Of a stretch of DNA of 62,258 bases, positions 34,657-45,224 are shown one piece after another. Source of the stretch: Bacillus sp. V59.32b. Its GTDB lineage: Bacteria > Bacillota > Bacilli > Bacillales > DSM-1321. The notes under the pieces are model-generated. The model saw only the letters and a list, made by a program, of their open reading frames with translations, searched no databases and had not been told where the DNA came from. Position numbers and translations under genes: made by a program. Position 1 is the first letter of the stretch, and every line of letters starts with the position of its first letter. The stretch lies in the NCBI RefSeq assembly GCF_003429085.1, contig NZ_QVTC01000040.1:1-62258 (forward strand), read 5' to 3'.

Positions 34657-37600
34657 TTATTTTAATTTTACCAGGTGGGATTGGAGACAATCATGAACGC
34701 GCATGATCCCCCACATCCCCTGCTCAATATCCCAACGGATATTCCCTGAACGGTACATATAGTCCCCTGGGAAACTAAACAGGCCGCCCGCACCGCCAAT
34801 CAAGTACAAATTGTTTGTATGGCCGGCAACGATTTCACCAACAAAGGATACAATTCTGGAATCGAAATCAAGATCATCGTATTTCCAATAATGTCCATGC
34901 AGATGGAACGTATGGGCACGCCGCCGTTCAGAAGGATTGACAAGCCTTATCACTACCGGATCGCCTGCGTACGCTTCAAAGAGTGGGGTCGACGGGTCGC
35001 CGTGGACTTTTGAACTGAATAATTCCCCTGTGTCAGGAAGTTCAATGAAACGGTTAATGAGGCGCTCAGTCCGATAGTTGAAGCCTCTCGAACCATTGTC
35101 ATACGTGTCGACGAGATCTTGCAATTCTTCCTGTTCACCCAGTATGCCGTCAATAGGATCCACAATTAAATGATCTTTTTTATCTACCAATCTCACACCA
35201 TCATGCATAATCAGCACAAATTCCCTTATTTCCGGTAACAACGAATTGCTCAAGATTACATTCGCACCTGTACGTACCTTCTGCCGGGTACACGGATCAA
35301 GGTATTCCGTGCCTTTCGCTTCGGCAACGAAACATCCGAATGCCCCAAATGAACGATGATTACGCAGATCCGCCATGTCCCACATCGAGCAGGCGCCGAC
35401 TTTTGTATCAACATACCAGCGATACGTAACCAGTTCTCCAGGTCCCACCGTTTGATCATAGTTATATCCAACCGTTTCGCCACTGGATGTTTTCACATCA
35501 TAATCAAGCAAGCTCGGATGAAGTGAGATTCTGACAGATGGCGGATAAGGGGCTTGTTCCTTTACAGGGGGGTAAGGATGAATCCCATCTAAATACGGGA
35601 ATCGGTCAAATTGTAGCTCACTTCGCAGCGACACCTCGACGAGATCGCCGACGTTCCCCCTTAATACGAGCGGTTCCGGATTTTTTTCCCCAACTTTAAT
35701 CGCTCCAACATCCTCTTCCAAAGCAAAGACGATTCCGTAAGGGTCATGTTCGCCATGGGAGCTGTATACAATCGATGTTTGAAAAGCTACGACGCTATAG
35801 CGGCGGACCGGGGCATCAGGCGGTGCTGTGTTCATTACTTTAGGCGCTTTATCAGGCGGTGCTCCCGTCCATTCCGGCAGCAGTTCTGTCCGCTTCGGAG
35901 GCAGAGGCCTGTCAAGCAACGGCATCAGGTGCGGTACTTCCTGGCCGAATGCGCGGATCAGTCCCCACGTTCCGTTCCAAATATCTTCTTCCGTTTCAAA
36001 CGCCCATAAATAATCTCCCTCTCTTGGCAGAAACGTGTCGAACGTAAACGATTCCGAAATGCCGATATGCTGTTGCGACTTGAAACCACCATCAAGCCCT
36101 TTCCTTTCATTTTTCCAACGCAAGCCATGCAGGTTAAAGCTGTGGGATTCCTCATGAGATCCTTGCAACAGACGGATTCTGATCGGATCGCCTTCATAAG
36201 CGAGTAAAATAGGGGTAACTGGATCGCCATTAACGAACGAACTGAACGAGTAGGCGGGATCGCTGTCTTCACCTAGCCTGAATTGAAGCGGTTCATTTTT
36301 GAAGTTCACGGCAAACAAGCCTGGATCATCGAGAGAACCCGGATATGGGGGCGGTGCCAATGGGCAGCCATTTTTAACGAATAAGAAGACAAAGTCCTGA
36401 ACAAACAAGGCAAAGTCCCGGTAGTCAGGGATAAGAGGATTTACAACGGTTACTTGGGTACCATGATCCACTTCTTCCCCGGTGACCGAATCGAAAATTC
36501 GGGAAAACCTTGGCTGGGCCACACCCGTGCCAAACACCCCATGATCCTCGTGAACGGTTGGAAACATATGATCATGCAGAAAAAATGCCTTTAACTCGGT
36601 ATCTGCAAACCACTCGTAGCGAATCGTCTCATCCGGTAATACCGAACTGTCGTAGTTCCAGCCCACATTCGCTCCGTCTGATACAAGCGGGTCAATTTTT
36701 ACAAAGTGAACGTGCAAAGCGCATTCATATGTCCGGGTCACCAGCTGGAATGCATCACCATCCAACACATGCGGCAGACGGTTCGTAAAATTCACGCGGA
36801 TACATGAGTTGGCAGGAATATGAAGCGTGAGAGGCTCCGGCTCCAGTTTTCCAGACAAAATGTCAGCAATGTCTTCGTCCAGTACAAATATCCGTCCTTT
36901 CGGATCATTCCAGCCTTGGTTGTTATAGATAATCGGCAGCTCGATTACCGATATGTTGAATTCAATGACAACCGGATTCCCGAGACATACCTCGGTAAAG
37001 ACAGCACCTGGCCTTGCATTTGGAATCGAAGCGTTCCGTTCCAGTTCCGTCATGTCCCGGCCCCCTATAATGCCAAGCGGCGGACGCGGGGCTTTACACC
37101 CCACTTTGCCGGGGATAAAGTTTGGAAAACCAGGCCTTTCTTTCGTAGGTTTTGGAGGAGCAGGCCGATCAGGCAACGGCTGCAGCGTTTTAATCGGTAT
37201 TCCGTTCGGATAAGTTTGGCTTCCGTCTTGAAGCGTATCGAAAATCCGGTTGAGCGCCCACATGCCTCCTTCAAAATGCGGATACAGGTGGCAATGAACA
37301 ATTACGTCACCAATCGCTCCTTGGAGGCTCCCTAATCCGTATAACGGGATAATGTCATAATGTGACTGGGGACTGATCGCCTGTGAATCAATGAGATTCG
37401 ATTCCGCATTGCCAGGGTCCCTGAACCACTGATGGGTATGGTAGTGGAACACATGTGTTTCCTTTACGCCTGCATGGATCACCCGAAATCTTACGGGATC
37501 ACCTCTATATCCCCGGTAAATCGGGGTCGCCGGATCACCGAATACCCAGGAATCATGATGGACTTCTTCTCCGTCGCATTCGGGACAAACAACCCCTTCA

Positions 37601-38295
37601 TCAAGTAATTTCTTTCTGTTTCTCAGCGGTTCAAAGCGTAAATTAACACCATGGAACGACTCCGCATCCTGGTTTGTAACCGGGTCAATCGGCCTGTTTC
37701 CTGTTAAGTCATCAATCTCCATTTGATCAGAAAAGAACCATCCATATTCCCTGAACGACGGTAAAAATGGGTTATGCACATCGGCAATCGTCCCTGATTT
37801 TAATGGTTCACCAGTTACCGGATCTGTCCACCATGAGCCCCTTGTTTCAACAAACAGTGCCCCAAACAAACCATGAAGCTGTGAACCTTTTTCAGAACTT
37901 GCCGGTGTGCCGAGATCGGAAAAGAAATAGATTCCTTGCCGCGTTGCATGTATTCTATAAATGATTTTCTCGCCATACTTGACGAGTGTACTTGGGTTAA
38001 AGCCGACATTGGCTCCATCAGCCGTTAACACATCATAATCAGCTTCCTGGAAATGCATGCCGGCGAGGTTGGGAAGGCGGTTTTCGAATAGTACTTCTAC
38101 GGTATCCCCTTCGTTGGCACGGATCGTAAGCGGCTCTACGAGATCGACCGGGGTAAACGGATTGTTCAAAACAAGTTCTTTCACTTTTGCTTCATTTTCC
38201 TTTAAAACGTAAATTTGTCCGTCTGGATCATGCTCGCCAAAATTGTTGACGACAATCCGAATCGGTATCGCTATGACATGATAACTTCGTTTCAT
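34657..38295 (-). CDS. mnxG: giant multicopper oxidase, MnxG type (cassette 3)
   Basis: 1212 residues; ATG two bases after the mnxF3 stop, with AGGGGG inside mnxF3. Copper motifs are kept: HVFHYHTHQW, HCHLYPHFEGGMWAL, LHVHFVKID, LHDHMFPTVHEDHG, SHSFNLHGLRW and AHTFHLHGHYW. The VHEDHG segment differs from the SHQQHG of the other two copies next to the trinuclear-site His, a small change that might tune it. Highly similar overall to the copy at 29985. It is fourth gene of an operon starting with the 250-residue LSm-like protein. Confidence 0.9.
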   Translation of the reverse strand: MKRSYHVIAIPIRIVVNNFGEHDPDGQIYVLKENEAKVKELVLNNPFTPVDLVEPLTIRANEGDTVEVLFENRLPNLAGMHFQEADYDVLTADGANVGFNPSTLVKYGEKIIYRIHATRQGIYFFSDLGTPASSEKGSQLHGLFGALFVETRGSWWTDPVTGEPLKSGTIADVHNPFLPSFREYGWFFSDQMEIDDLTGNRPIDPVTNQDAESFHGVNLRFEPLRNRKKLLDEGVVCPECDGEEVHHDSWVFGDPATPIYRGYRGDPVRFRVIHAGVKETHVFHYHTHQWFRDPGNAESNLIDSQAISPQSHYDIIPLYGLGSLQGAIGDVIVHCHLYPHFEGGMWALNRIFDTLQDGSQTYPNGIPIKTLQPLPDRPAPPKPTKERPGFPNFIPGKVGCKAPRPPLGIIGGRDMTELERNASIPNARPGAVFTEVCLGNPVVIEFNISVIELPIIYNNQGWNDPKGRIFVLDEDIADILSGKLEPEPLTLHIPANSCIRVNFTNRLPHVLDGDAFQLVTRTYECALHVHFVKIDPLVSDGANVGWNYDSSVLPDETIRYEWFADTELKAFFLHDHMFPTVHEDHGVFGTGVAQPRFSRIFDSVTGEEVDHGTQVTVVNPLIPDYRDFALFVQDFVFLFVKNGCPLAPPPYPGSLDDPGLFAVNFKNEPLQFRLGEDSDPAYSFSSFVNGDPVTPILLAYEGDPIRIRLLQGSHEESHSFNLHGLRWKNERKGLDGGFKSQQHIGISESFTFDTFLPREGDYLWAFETEEDIWNGTWGLIRAFGQEVPHLMPLLDRPLPPKRTELLPEWTGAPPDKAPKVMNTAPPDAPVRRYSVVAFQTSIVYSSHGEHDPYGIVFALEEDVGAIKVGEKNPEPLVLRGNVGDLVEVSLRSELQFDRFPYLDGIHPYPPVKEQAPYPPSVRISLHPSLLDYDVKTSSGETVGYNYDQTVGPGELVTYRWYVDTKVGACSMWDMADLRNHRSFGAFGCFVAEAKGTEYLDPCTRQKVRTGANVILSNSLLPEIREFVLIMHDGVRLVDKKDHLIVDPIDGILGEQEELQDLVDTYDNGSRGFNYRTERLINRFIELPDTGELFSSKVHGDPSTPLFEAYAGDPVVIRLVNPSERRRAHTFHLHGHYWKYDDLDFDSRIVSFVGEIVAGHTNNLYLIGGAGGLFSFPGDYMYRSGNIRWDIEQGMWGIMRVHDCLQSHLVKLK

Positions 38296-38297
38296 GT

Positions 38298-38615
38298 TTA
38301 CCCCCTGTTTTCTGAATCCAAATCTTTCAGCTCAGGAATGAGAGGTGCATCATCCCGCTCAATGAAAAATACTTCAATTTGGTCAATGTGGATGACCCAT
38401 CTTCTATTCTCCAGCTGTTGAAAGTGGGTCGTTTCCACTTCCAAAACGACAACATCGTCGATCACATCGTCAATGATCCCGATAAACATAAAGGGAAACT
38501 GTGGGGTAAGCATAAAAATTTTGCGGCCGATTCCGGCCCGTATATGGGCGACTACCGCGTTCATGCGCTCTACGTTGATCATATCAAGTGCGTCATTGAT
38601 TCGATTATTTTCCAT
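38298..38615 (-). CDS. mnxF: MnxF-like small subunit (cassette 3)
   Basis: 105 residues; ATG after GAGGGGGG. IFMLTPQFPFMFIGIIDDV, LEVETTHFQQLENRRWVIHID and VFFIERDDAPLIPELKD match the cassette 2 copy nearly residue for residue. Packed between mnxE3 (15 bases) and mnxG3 (2 bases), so the subunits would be made in step. Confidence 0.87.
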   Translation of the reverse strand: MENNRINDALDMINVERMNAVVAHIRAGIGRKIFMLTPQFPFMFIGIIDDVIDDVVVLEVETTHFQQLENRRWVIHIDQIEVFFIERDDAPLIPELKDLDSENRG

Positions 38616-38630
38616 TTTGCACCCCCCTCT

Positions 38631-38933
38631 TTAAACCAGCGGAAATACTTCATCACAGCTAAAATCAAATGTCGCCTGGACGCCTTTTTCGAGCGGAATG
38701 CTAAGCGGTGTCGGAAACTGGAAAAACGGGGCATTAACGAGCCGAATATTGACTGGAAACAGGGTCATATGCCCTCTTTCCACCTCGACGATCGTTCCGC
38801 AAAAAATCGGGCGAAACGTTTGCCCTAACAAATTCAATTGGGGAGAGACTGTGATAATCAATATCTCTTCCCCGATTCTTTTTCTTAATTCTTCAAAGAC
38901 ACCGTCCTCAGATCTTAATGCTTCGTGTGGCAT
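38631..38933 (-). CDS. mnxE: MnxE-like small subunit (cassette 3)
   Basis: 100 residues; ATG after GGGGGG. RIGEEILIITVSPQLNLLG, QTFRPIFCGTIVEVERGHM and FPTPLSIPLEKGVQA. Paired with MnxF3 it should form the small-subunit ring of the Mnx complex known from SG-1. It starts 35 bases after the end of the 38969 gene, so that gene, mnxE, mnxF and mnxG form one four-gene operon. Confidence 0.87.
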   Translation of the reverse strand: MPHEALRSEDGVFEELRKRIGEEILIITVSPQLNLLGQTFRPIFCGTIVEVERGHMTLFPVNIRLVNAPFFQFPTPLSIPLEKGVQATFDFSCDEVFPLV

Positions 38934-38968
38934 TGTAATCCCCCCATTTTAAATCTTCAGTGTGCAGC

Positions 38969-39721
38969 TTACTTCCATAATTTTGTCAGGAAGTGGAACC
39001 AGCGCAGGTTGCTGATGTATGTCACGTCCTTTAGCGGCACTTCATGTTTCTTGCTAAACACTGACAGGTTTATTACACCTTCTTCAGATTTGTCTATTTT
39101 TCCAGCCACTTTTTCCTCGCCAAATTGTATCTCCACCCATGTTCCCTTCCATGAATGCAAATTTGTTTGCAGCGATTCTTCGAAAAATTGCTGGACCAAA
39201 ATATCTCTGTTCGCAACCGTTTCCCCAAAATTGGTCAAAAGCTTGTTCCGCAAATTATTATCATAAATAAAGTGTTGATGGGTATTGGAATAATTCGGCA
39301 TTCCAAATGGAATATTCGCTGAATCGATGGCAGAGTACGGAAGCCACATTCGATCCCTTAAATTCGTGAGCATGACAAAATCACGACCCACGGCACTTAC
39401 TTTACCAAGGGTATAAATGGAGTTTCCTCCGGTTTTCGAGTAAACCTCAACCTGTTGATTCCGTTTGGACTTAAAAAATTTCTTAAGCATTAACGGCTTT
39501 TTCCGCTCTGGTTTTGCTTCAGTCACGCTGCGTAAATTGGCCTGGTCCATATATTCCATGAATAGCCTAAGTTCTTCAGTTGACATGGCGCTGTTTGGTG
39601 AAGTAAGCCCCAGTCCTGATTTTAGATTATGCTCATTAATCGGATCGTCTTTGATTACTTCGTGTTTTCGCTGTTCCATTAATTGCCTTGTATATTCATC
39701 CAGCCTCATTTGTTCTTTCAT
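38969..39721 (-). CDS. LSm-like repeat protein heading mnx cassette 3, 250 aa
   Basis: Start at ATG 39721, with AGGGGAGG just upstream; an ATG 30 bases earlier has no site. The N-terminal third is polar and helical (DEYTRQLMEQRKHEV), followed by a basic linker KKPLMLKKFFKSKRN. The C-terminal two thirds hold two beta domains: LGKVSAVGRDFVMLTNLRDRMWLPY, then helix LLTNFGETVANRDILVQQFF, then VAGKIDKS...HEVPLKDVTYI. This is the same architecture and length as the protein at 29116. It occupies the position of mnxD in the SG-1 operon, but I cannot say it is mnxD. Likely a structural or docking protein for the oxidase. Confidence 0.75.
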   Translation of the reverse strand: MKEQMRLDEYTRQLMEQRKHEVIKDDPINEHNLKSGLGLTSPNSAMSTEELRLFMEYMDQANLRSVTEAKPERKKPLMLKKFFKSKRNQQVEVYSKTGGNSIYTLGKVSAVGRDFVMLTNLRDRMWLPYSAIDSANIPFGMPNYSNTHQHFIYDNNLRNKLLTNFGETVANRDILVQQFFEESLQTNLHSWKGTWVEIQFGEEKVAGKIDKSEEGVINLSVFSKKHEVPLKDVTYISNLRWFHFLTKLWK

Positions 39722-39804
39722 GAATCCTCCCCTTTTCTTTTTCATGATCATCAGTTAAACCAAACTGATCTTTTAAGGGATTTTTTCTAAACTTCTGCCT
39801 TTGT

Positions 39805-39813
39805 TACTTTATG
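39805..39813 (-). promoter_or_regulatory. possible sigma-K -10 element of mnx cassette 3
   Basis: Minus strand CATAAAGTA fits CATANNNTA. GCAT lies at the -35 distance, the same GCA seen before mnx cassette 1. Confidence 0.45.
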
Positions 39814-39882
39814 TAATTATCCCGAGAATGCTTTCTACTCTTATGAAAATGGGCTGAATGATTAAATTCGGAGCCTTGAAAA

Positions 39883-39909
39883 ACCTTCTGGTGCCAGCTG
39901 CATATCTTA
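39883..39909 (+). promoter_or_regulatory. sigma-K type promoter of the tandem membrane genes
   Basis: AC at 39883-39884, 16-base spacer, CATATCTTA at 39901-39909. Both halves fit the sigma-K consensus, about 54 bases before the ATG. Confidence 0.5.
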
Positions 39910-39962
39910 TTTAGAAGTGTGGATATTTAACCAGATTGATATGGAATTACGGGGTGAGGAAT

Positions 39963-40379
39963 ATGGTTGCCTTTTATCTGTTTCTTTTTTATCTTAATAT
40001 TTTGCTTATCGTCTTTGTTTTTGCTTATCTCTTCAGGATCCGCAAACTCATCGGTTTTCAATTGGGGATGACTATTTCAATGGTTACAGGAGGATTTTTC
40101 GCTTTTACTACCGGAGTTATCTTTATCTACCTTTATCCGTTTCACTTTTTGGCGATTACGATTGCGGCGACTCTGGCAGGCATGGCGGTAGGCAGCTTGT
40201 TTGGCGGACTTTTTGATTACCAGACCTTGTTATCAGGTTACAGCAACGGGTTAATGATGGGGATTATGGCGCCGATGGTGGGAGCTGTGGCGAAAAATAG
40301 TGTTTACTTCTTATCTTTTACAGAATGTCTATTTTTCGTTTCCATGCTGTTTATTCTTTTTTCGGCTAAGAAATCGTAA
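39963..40379 (+). CDS. four-helix membrane protein, 138 aa (tandem pair, first)
   Basis: ATG at 39963 after GGGGTGAGG; a TTG 27 bases upstream is less likely. Hydrophobic helices are near residues 2-22, 30-52, 58-80 and 110-132. A Gly-rich segment AGMAVGSLFGGLFDY and YSNGLMMGIMAPMVGAV is repeated in form in the next gene (GSLIGLTYGTL, FNGMIGALAGTMLAAVV), so the two are paralogues. The promoter suggests late sporulation. I do not recognise the family. Confidence 0.7.
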   Translation: MVAFYLFLFYLNILLIVFVFAYLFRIRKLIGFQLGMTISMVTGGFFAFTTGVIFIYLYPFHFLAITIAATLAGMAVGSLFGGLFDYQTLLSGYSNGLMMGIMAPMVGAVAKNSVYFLSFTECLFFVSMLFILFSAKKS

Positions 40380-40394
40380 TGGAGGGATAGAACC

Positions 40395-40859
40395 ATGATT
40401 CTTTATTTATACGTAATGTTAGGAATCAATATTTTGATTCCCTCTATTCTATATCTGATTATGAGAAAAAGAAGAAAACTATATACGGACCGTTACGGCA
40501 TGATTGTCACATCCGCGGCCAGCCTAGTTTTCAGCTTATCAATCGGCACAACGTTATTTTTTGCTTTTCCCGCTTCTTTCAATATTTTGATAGTGATTTC
40601 TACAGTATCAGGCAGCTTAATTGGCTTAACATATGGCACTCTGATAAAATTTCATTCAATGATGATCGGCTCGTTTAATGGCATGATTGGAGCTTTGGCG
40701 GGAACGATGCTGGCTGCAGTTGTCCTTGATCCTTCTTTATGCGGCCTGCCATCAGCCTTCACGACGATGCTTGACCGCAATATGATGCTCATCACGCTTC
40801 TTGTGACATTGTTATCCTTCATTACCTCTATTCTTATTCGGTTTTCATACAGAGTTTAA
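40395..40859 (+). CDS. membrane protein, 154 aa (tandem pair, second)
   Basis: Starts 15 bases after its paralogue, ATG behind ATGGAGGG. Helices are near residues 2-22, 36-58, 60-85, 95-115 and 128-150, with basic MRKRRKLYTD after the first. The shared Gly-rich core with the preceding gene suggests they pair as a hetero-oligomer. Function unknown. Confidence 0.7.
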   Translation: MILYLYVMLGINILIPSILYLIMRKRRKLYTDRYGMIVTSAASLVFSLSIGTTLFFAFPASFNILIVISTVSGSLIGLTYGTLIKFHSMMIGSFNGMIGALAGTMLAAVVLDPSLCGLPSAFTTMLDRNMMLITLLVTLLSFITSILIRFSYRV

Positions 40860-40882
40860 AACGGAAAAAACTCAGCTTACAC

Positions 40883-40916
40883 AAAAAGAACTTCATTCTC
40901 CGTTAAATGAAGTTCT
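40883..40916 (-). terminator. terminator (minus-strand gene at 40929; may also stop plus-strand transcripts)
   Basis: AAGAACTTCATT/AATGAAGTTCTT stem; on the minus strand it is followed by TTTTTGTG. A near-identical hairpin occurs at 41436-41467. Confidence 0.75.
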
Positions 40917-40928
40917 TACGGTTGAGCT

Positions 40929-41306
40929 TTAGCGCCGTTTCTTAAGAAGGTTACCGAGCAGTAGTCTTTGGATTCTGACTAATACCGAACGTCTGTTACG
41001 GATGTCAATATTGCTAAATACTTCATTATTATTTAAGAAGTCATTATCGCTTAACAAATCCAGATTGTTTAATAAATCAAGATTGTTCAGCAGATCAATG
41101 TTCAAGAGGGATGACCCGCCGTCATTATCTTGTCGGGAACGTCGGCGAAGCCTCTCTAATAAATCATCCAGATTCATCAACGGATTTCGAATTTCTCTTC
41201 TTATTTCATTGAGGATATCACGTATTTCCCTTTGTATATCGAGCTCACGCCGCCGGTTTTTATCGTCATGCTTTCTCCTGTGCTTGCGATCCTCTTTCCT
41301 ACCCAA
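40929..41306 (-). CDS. charged protein with L-L-N-N-L-D repeats, 125 aa
   Basis: Residues 1-30 are almost all Arg, Lys, Asp and His, followed by an amphipathic helix (IRDILNEIRREIRNPL). Then comes a short repeat region with units LLNIDL, LLNNLDL, LLNNLDL and FLNNNEV near residues 66-95, and a basic end. CATAGAATA at 41345-41353 (minus) fits a sigma-K -10 but lacks the AC spacing. No ribosome binding site stronger than GAGGGG is seen. Probably a spore-coat protein; family not recognised. Confidence 0.6.
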   Translation of the reverse strand: MGRKEDRKHRRKHDDKNRRRELDIQREIRDILNEIRREIRNPLMNLDDLLERLRRRSRQDNDGGSSLLNIDLLNNLDLLNNLDLLSDNDFLNNNEVFSNIDIRNRRSVLVRIQRLLLGNLLKKRR

Positions 41307-41435
41307 TAAATTTCACTCCCCTCATTATCCTTTAAGTTTCAAGATATTCTATGCAACGGGTGAATGCGTGCTTAGGATACTGTCCATATTCGCTATAAAA
41401 ATGTGCAATCACACAGAAAACTCGAAACCACAAAA

Positions 41436-41467
41436 AAAGAACTTCATTCGTAACAATGAAGTTCTTT
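41436..41467 (-). terminator. Rho-independent terminator
   Basis: AAAGAACTTCATT pairs with AATGAAGTTCTTT around six bases, followed on the minus strand by a T run. It ends the small zinc-ribbon gene. Confidence 0.8.
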
Positions 41468-41475
41468 GAAGATAT

Positions 41476-41607
41476 TTATTTTCCTGTCTGTGGGTGAGAC
41501 TGTACATCGATAATAATTGCCTTGAATTCGTTTTTTCCGCAAGCATCACAAATGTCAGCATCAACATAGATTGTCCGGCAATGAATGCAATATTTTTTTT
41601 CCAACAT
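41476..41607 (-). CDS. 43-aa zinc-ribbon protein
   Basis: ATG at 41607 with GGAAAGTGG upstream, TAA at 41476-41478. Two CxxC knuckles, YCIHCRT and DICDACGK, spaced by ten residues, make a rubredoxin-like or zinc-ribbon fold, followed by NEFKAIIIDVQSHPQTGK. Its own terminator supports its being real. Role unknown. Confidence 0.65.
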   Translation of the reverse strand: MLEKKYCIHCRTIYVDADICDACGKNEFKAIIIDVQSHPQTGK

Positions 41608-41680
41608 GTCCACTTTCCTTCTTAAAATATATTATTCTATTATATTCTTGAAGGATGGAAATGTTCCTGTTCTTTTAATT

Positions 41681-43872
<2,192 letters not shown>

Positions 43873-43928
43873 GATAACCCAAATAAAGTTATCCACATAA
43901 AAACCAATTTACAGTTTCCTAAACAATA

Positions 43929-43986
43929 AAAAAACCGGAGAAATTTACAGCACCCCATGAGTGAAGCAAATTTCCCCGGTTTTTAG
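43929..43986 (-). terminator. riboswitch-controlled terminator of xpt-pbuX
   Basis: Minus strand AAAACCGGGGAAATTT pairs with AAATTTCTCCGGTTTT, then TTTATT. The stem lies just downstream of the aptamer and is the expression platform: guanine binding favours it. Confidence 0.85.
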
Positions 43987-44044
43987 TCAATGACCAGCCG
44001 GACGGGAATGTATATCCATTCCCGCCAGGTCCCGAGTTATCGCT

Positions 44045-44115
44045 CACCCATAGTCGGATCATTTACGGTAATCCGGTAGAAACTTGCAGGCCATATCCCT
44101 GCGATTATATGCGTG
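44045..44115 (-). promoter_or_regulatory. guanine riboswitch aptamer
   Basis: The minus strand reads CACGCATATAATCGCAGG, GATATGGCCTGC, GTTTCTACCGG, CCGTAAATGATC, CGACTATGGGTG, the purine riboswitch consensus. The base before TATG is C, which selects guanine rather than adenine. It controls xpt-pbuX. Confidence 0.93.
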
Positions 44116-44252
44116 ATTACATATTTGTTTTTAATGTAGTTGATTATAGCAACGTTTTTCAGATTTGAAAAGTATTTTTCTGCAAAAAAAAAAAACGACT
44201 AATTATATTTTATACACGTAAATCATTCGTTTTTTTAGAAAAATCGGTTATT

Positions 44253-45152
44253 TTAAACGGCTTGTTTTTGATTGGTTTTTAAGGCTTTTCCTTTTGGCCA
44301 ATTGTAAAAAAGTACAGCCCCAATAATAATCAGTGCACCTCCAAGCTGCAGGGGTGACAGTCTCTCGTCATAAAAAAGAAAACCTAAGAACATGGCTGTA
44401 ACCGGCTCTGCGGTTGCAATCACGGCTGCCCTGCTCCCTTCCATCCGGCCCAATCCCCACGTATACAACAGATAAGCAATAACAGTCGAAAAAAGACCAA
44501 GCCCCAGAATCAGCAGGATTGTATTTGGGACAAGTATAGCCTCTGTTTTACTCCACACTTTCGTTATCGGCAATAAGAAAACGGAAGCCGTTATAAAGGT
44601 ATAGGCAGATATGGTAAAGCTTTCATACCTCCTCAATGCCAGCTTTCCAAAAATGCTGTATAACGCGTAACCGATCCCGGCTCCGATCCCGATTATGTAG
44701 CCCAATTTTTCACCGCCTGCAAGATCCAGGCCGCTGTCTCCCGCTATTAACATGCTTCCTAAAACCGTACAGCCAAGCAGAAGGATTTTCGTCAACGTGA
44801 TTTTTTCCTTGAAAAACAGGCTGGAAAATAACATGACAAAGATCGGGGACGTATACAGCAAAATCACCGCGGTTGAAATCGACAGCACATTCATCGCCGT
44901 GAAATAACACCAATTGAAGAAAACGATGCTGACAATCCCTGTACCGATGAATAGATAGATATCTTTTGTCCTTATTTTTAATAGGTTCCTATTTTTAAAT
45001 ACTCCAATACACAATAAAAACAGACTGGCACAAACAACGCGGACTGTTACGATTTCCATTGGTGATAACCCTGCCTCGGTCAGTCCTTTCACAAAAAAGC
45101 CGATGATTCCCCATAAAAAAGCAGCTGCGACAACCGCAAGTACCGGTAACAT
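44253..45152 (-). CDS. EamA/DMT-family exporter
   Basis: 299 residues, ten predicted helices as two EamA repeats: AAAFLWGIIGFFVKGL at the start, AVILLYTSPIFVMLFS in the first half, and VIAYLLYTWGLGRMEGSRAAV with ATAEPVTAMFLGFLF in the second. Start ATG after AAGGGGAAG. A drug/metabolite transporter of the plasma membrane; substrate not deducible. It stands alone between the riboswitch and the carboxypeptidase. Confidence 0.88.
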   Translation of the reverse strand: MLPVLAVVAAAFLWGIIGFFVKGLTEAGLSPMEIVTVRVVCASLFLLCIGVFKNRNLLKIRTKDIYLFIGTGIVSIVFFNWCYFTAMNVLSISTAVILLYTSPIFVMLFSSLFFKEKITLTKILLLGCTVLGSMLIAGDSGLDLAGGEKLGYIIGIGAGIGYALYSIFGKLALRRYESFTISAYTFITASVFLLPITKVWSKTEAILVPNTILLILGLGLFSTVIAYLLYTWGLGRMEGSRAAVIATAEPVTAMFLGFLFYDERLSPLQLGGALIIIGAVLFYNWPKGKALKTNQKQAV

Positions 45153-45224
45153 ATTACTTCCCCTTCGATAAGCCTGAATTTATAAAAATGCAACGGAGGG
45201 ATGATCACTCATCCCCCCATGTTC

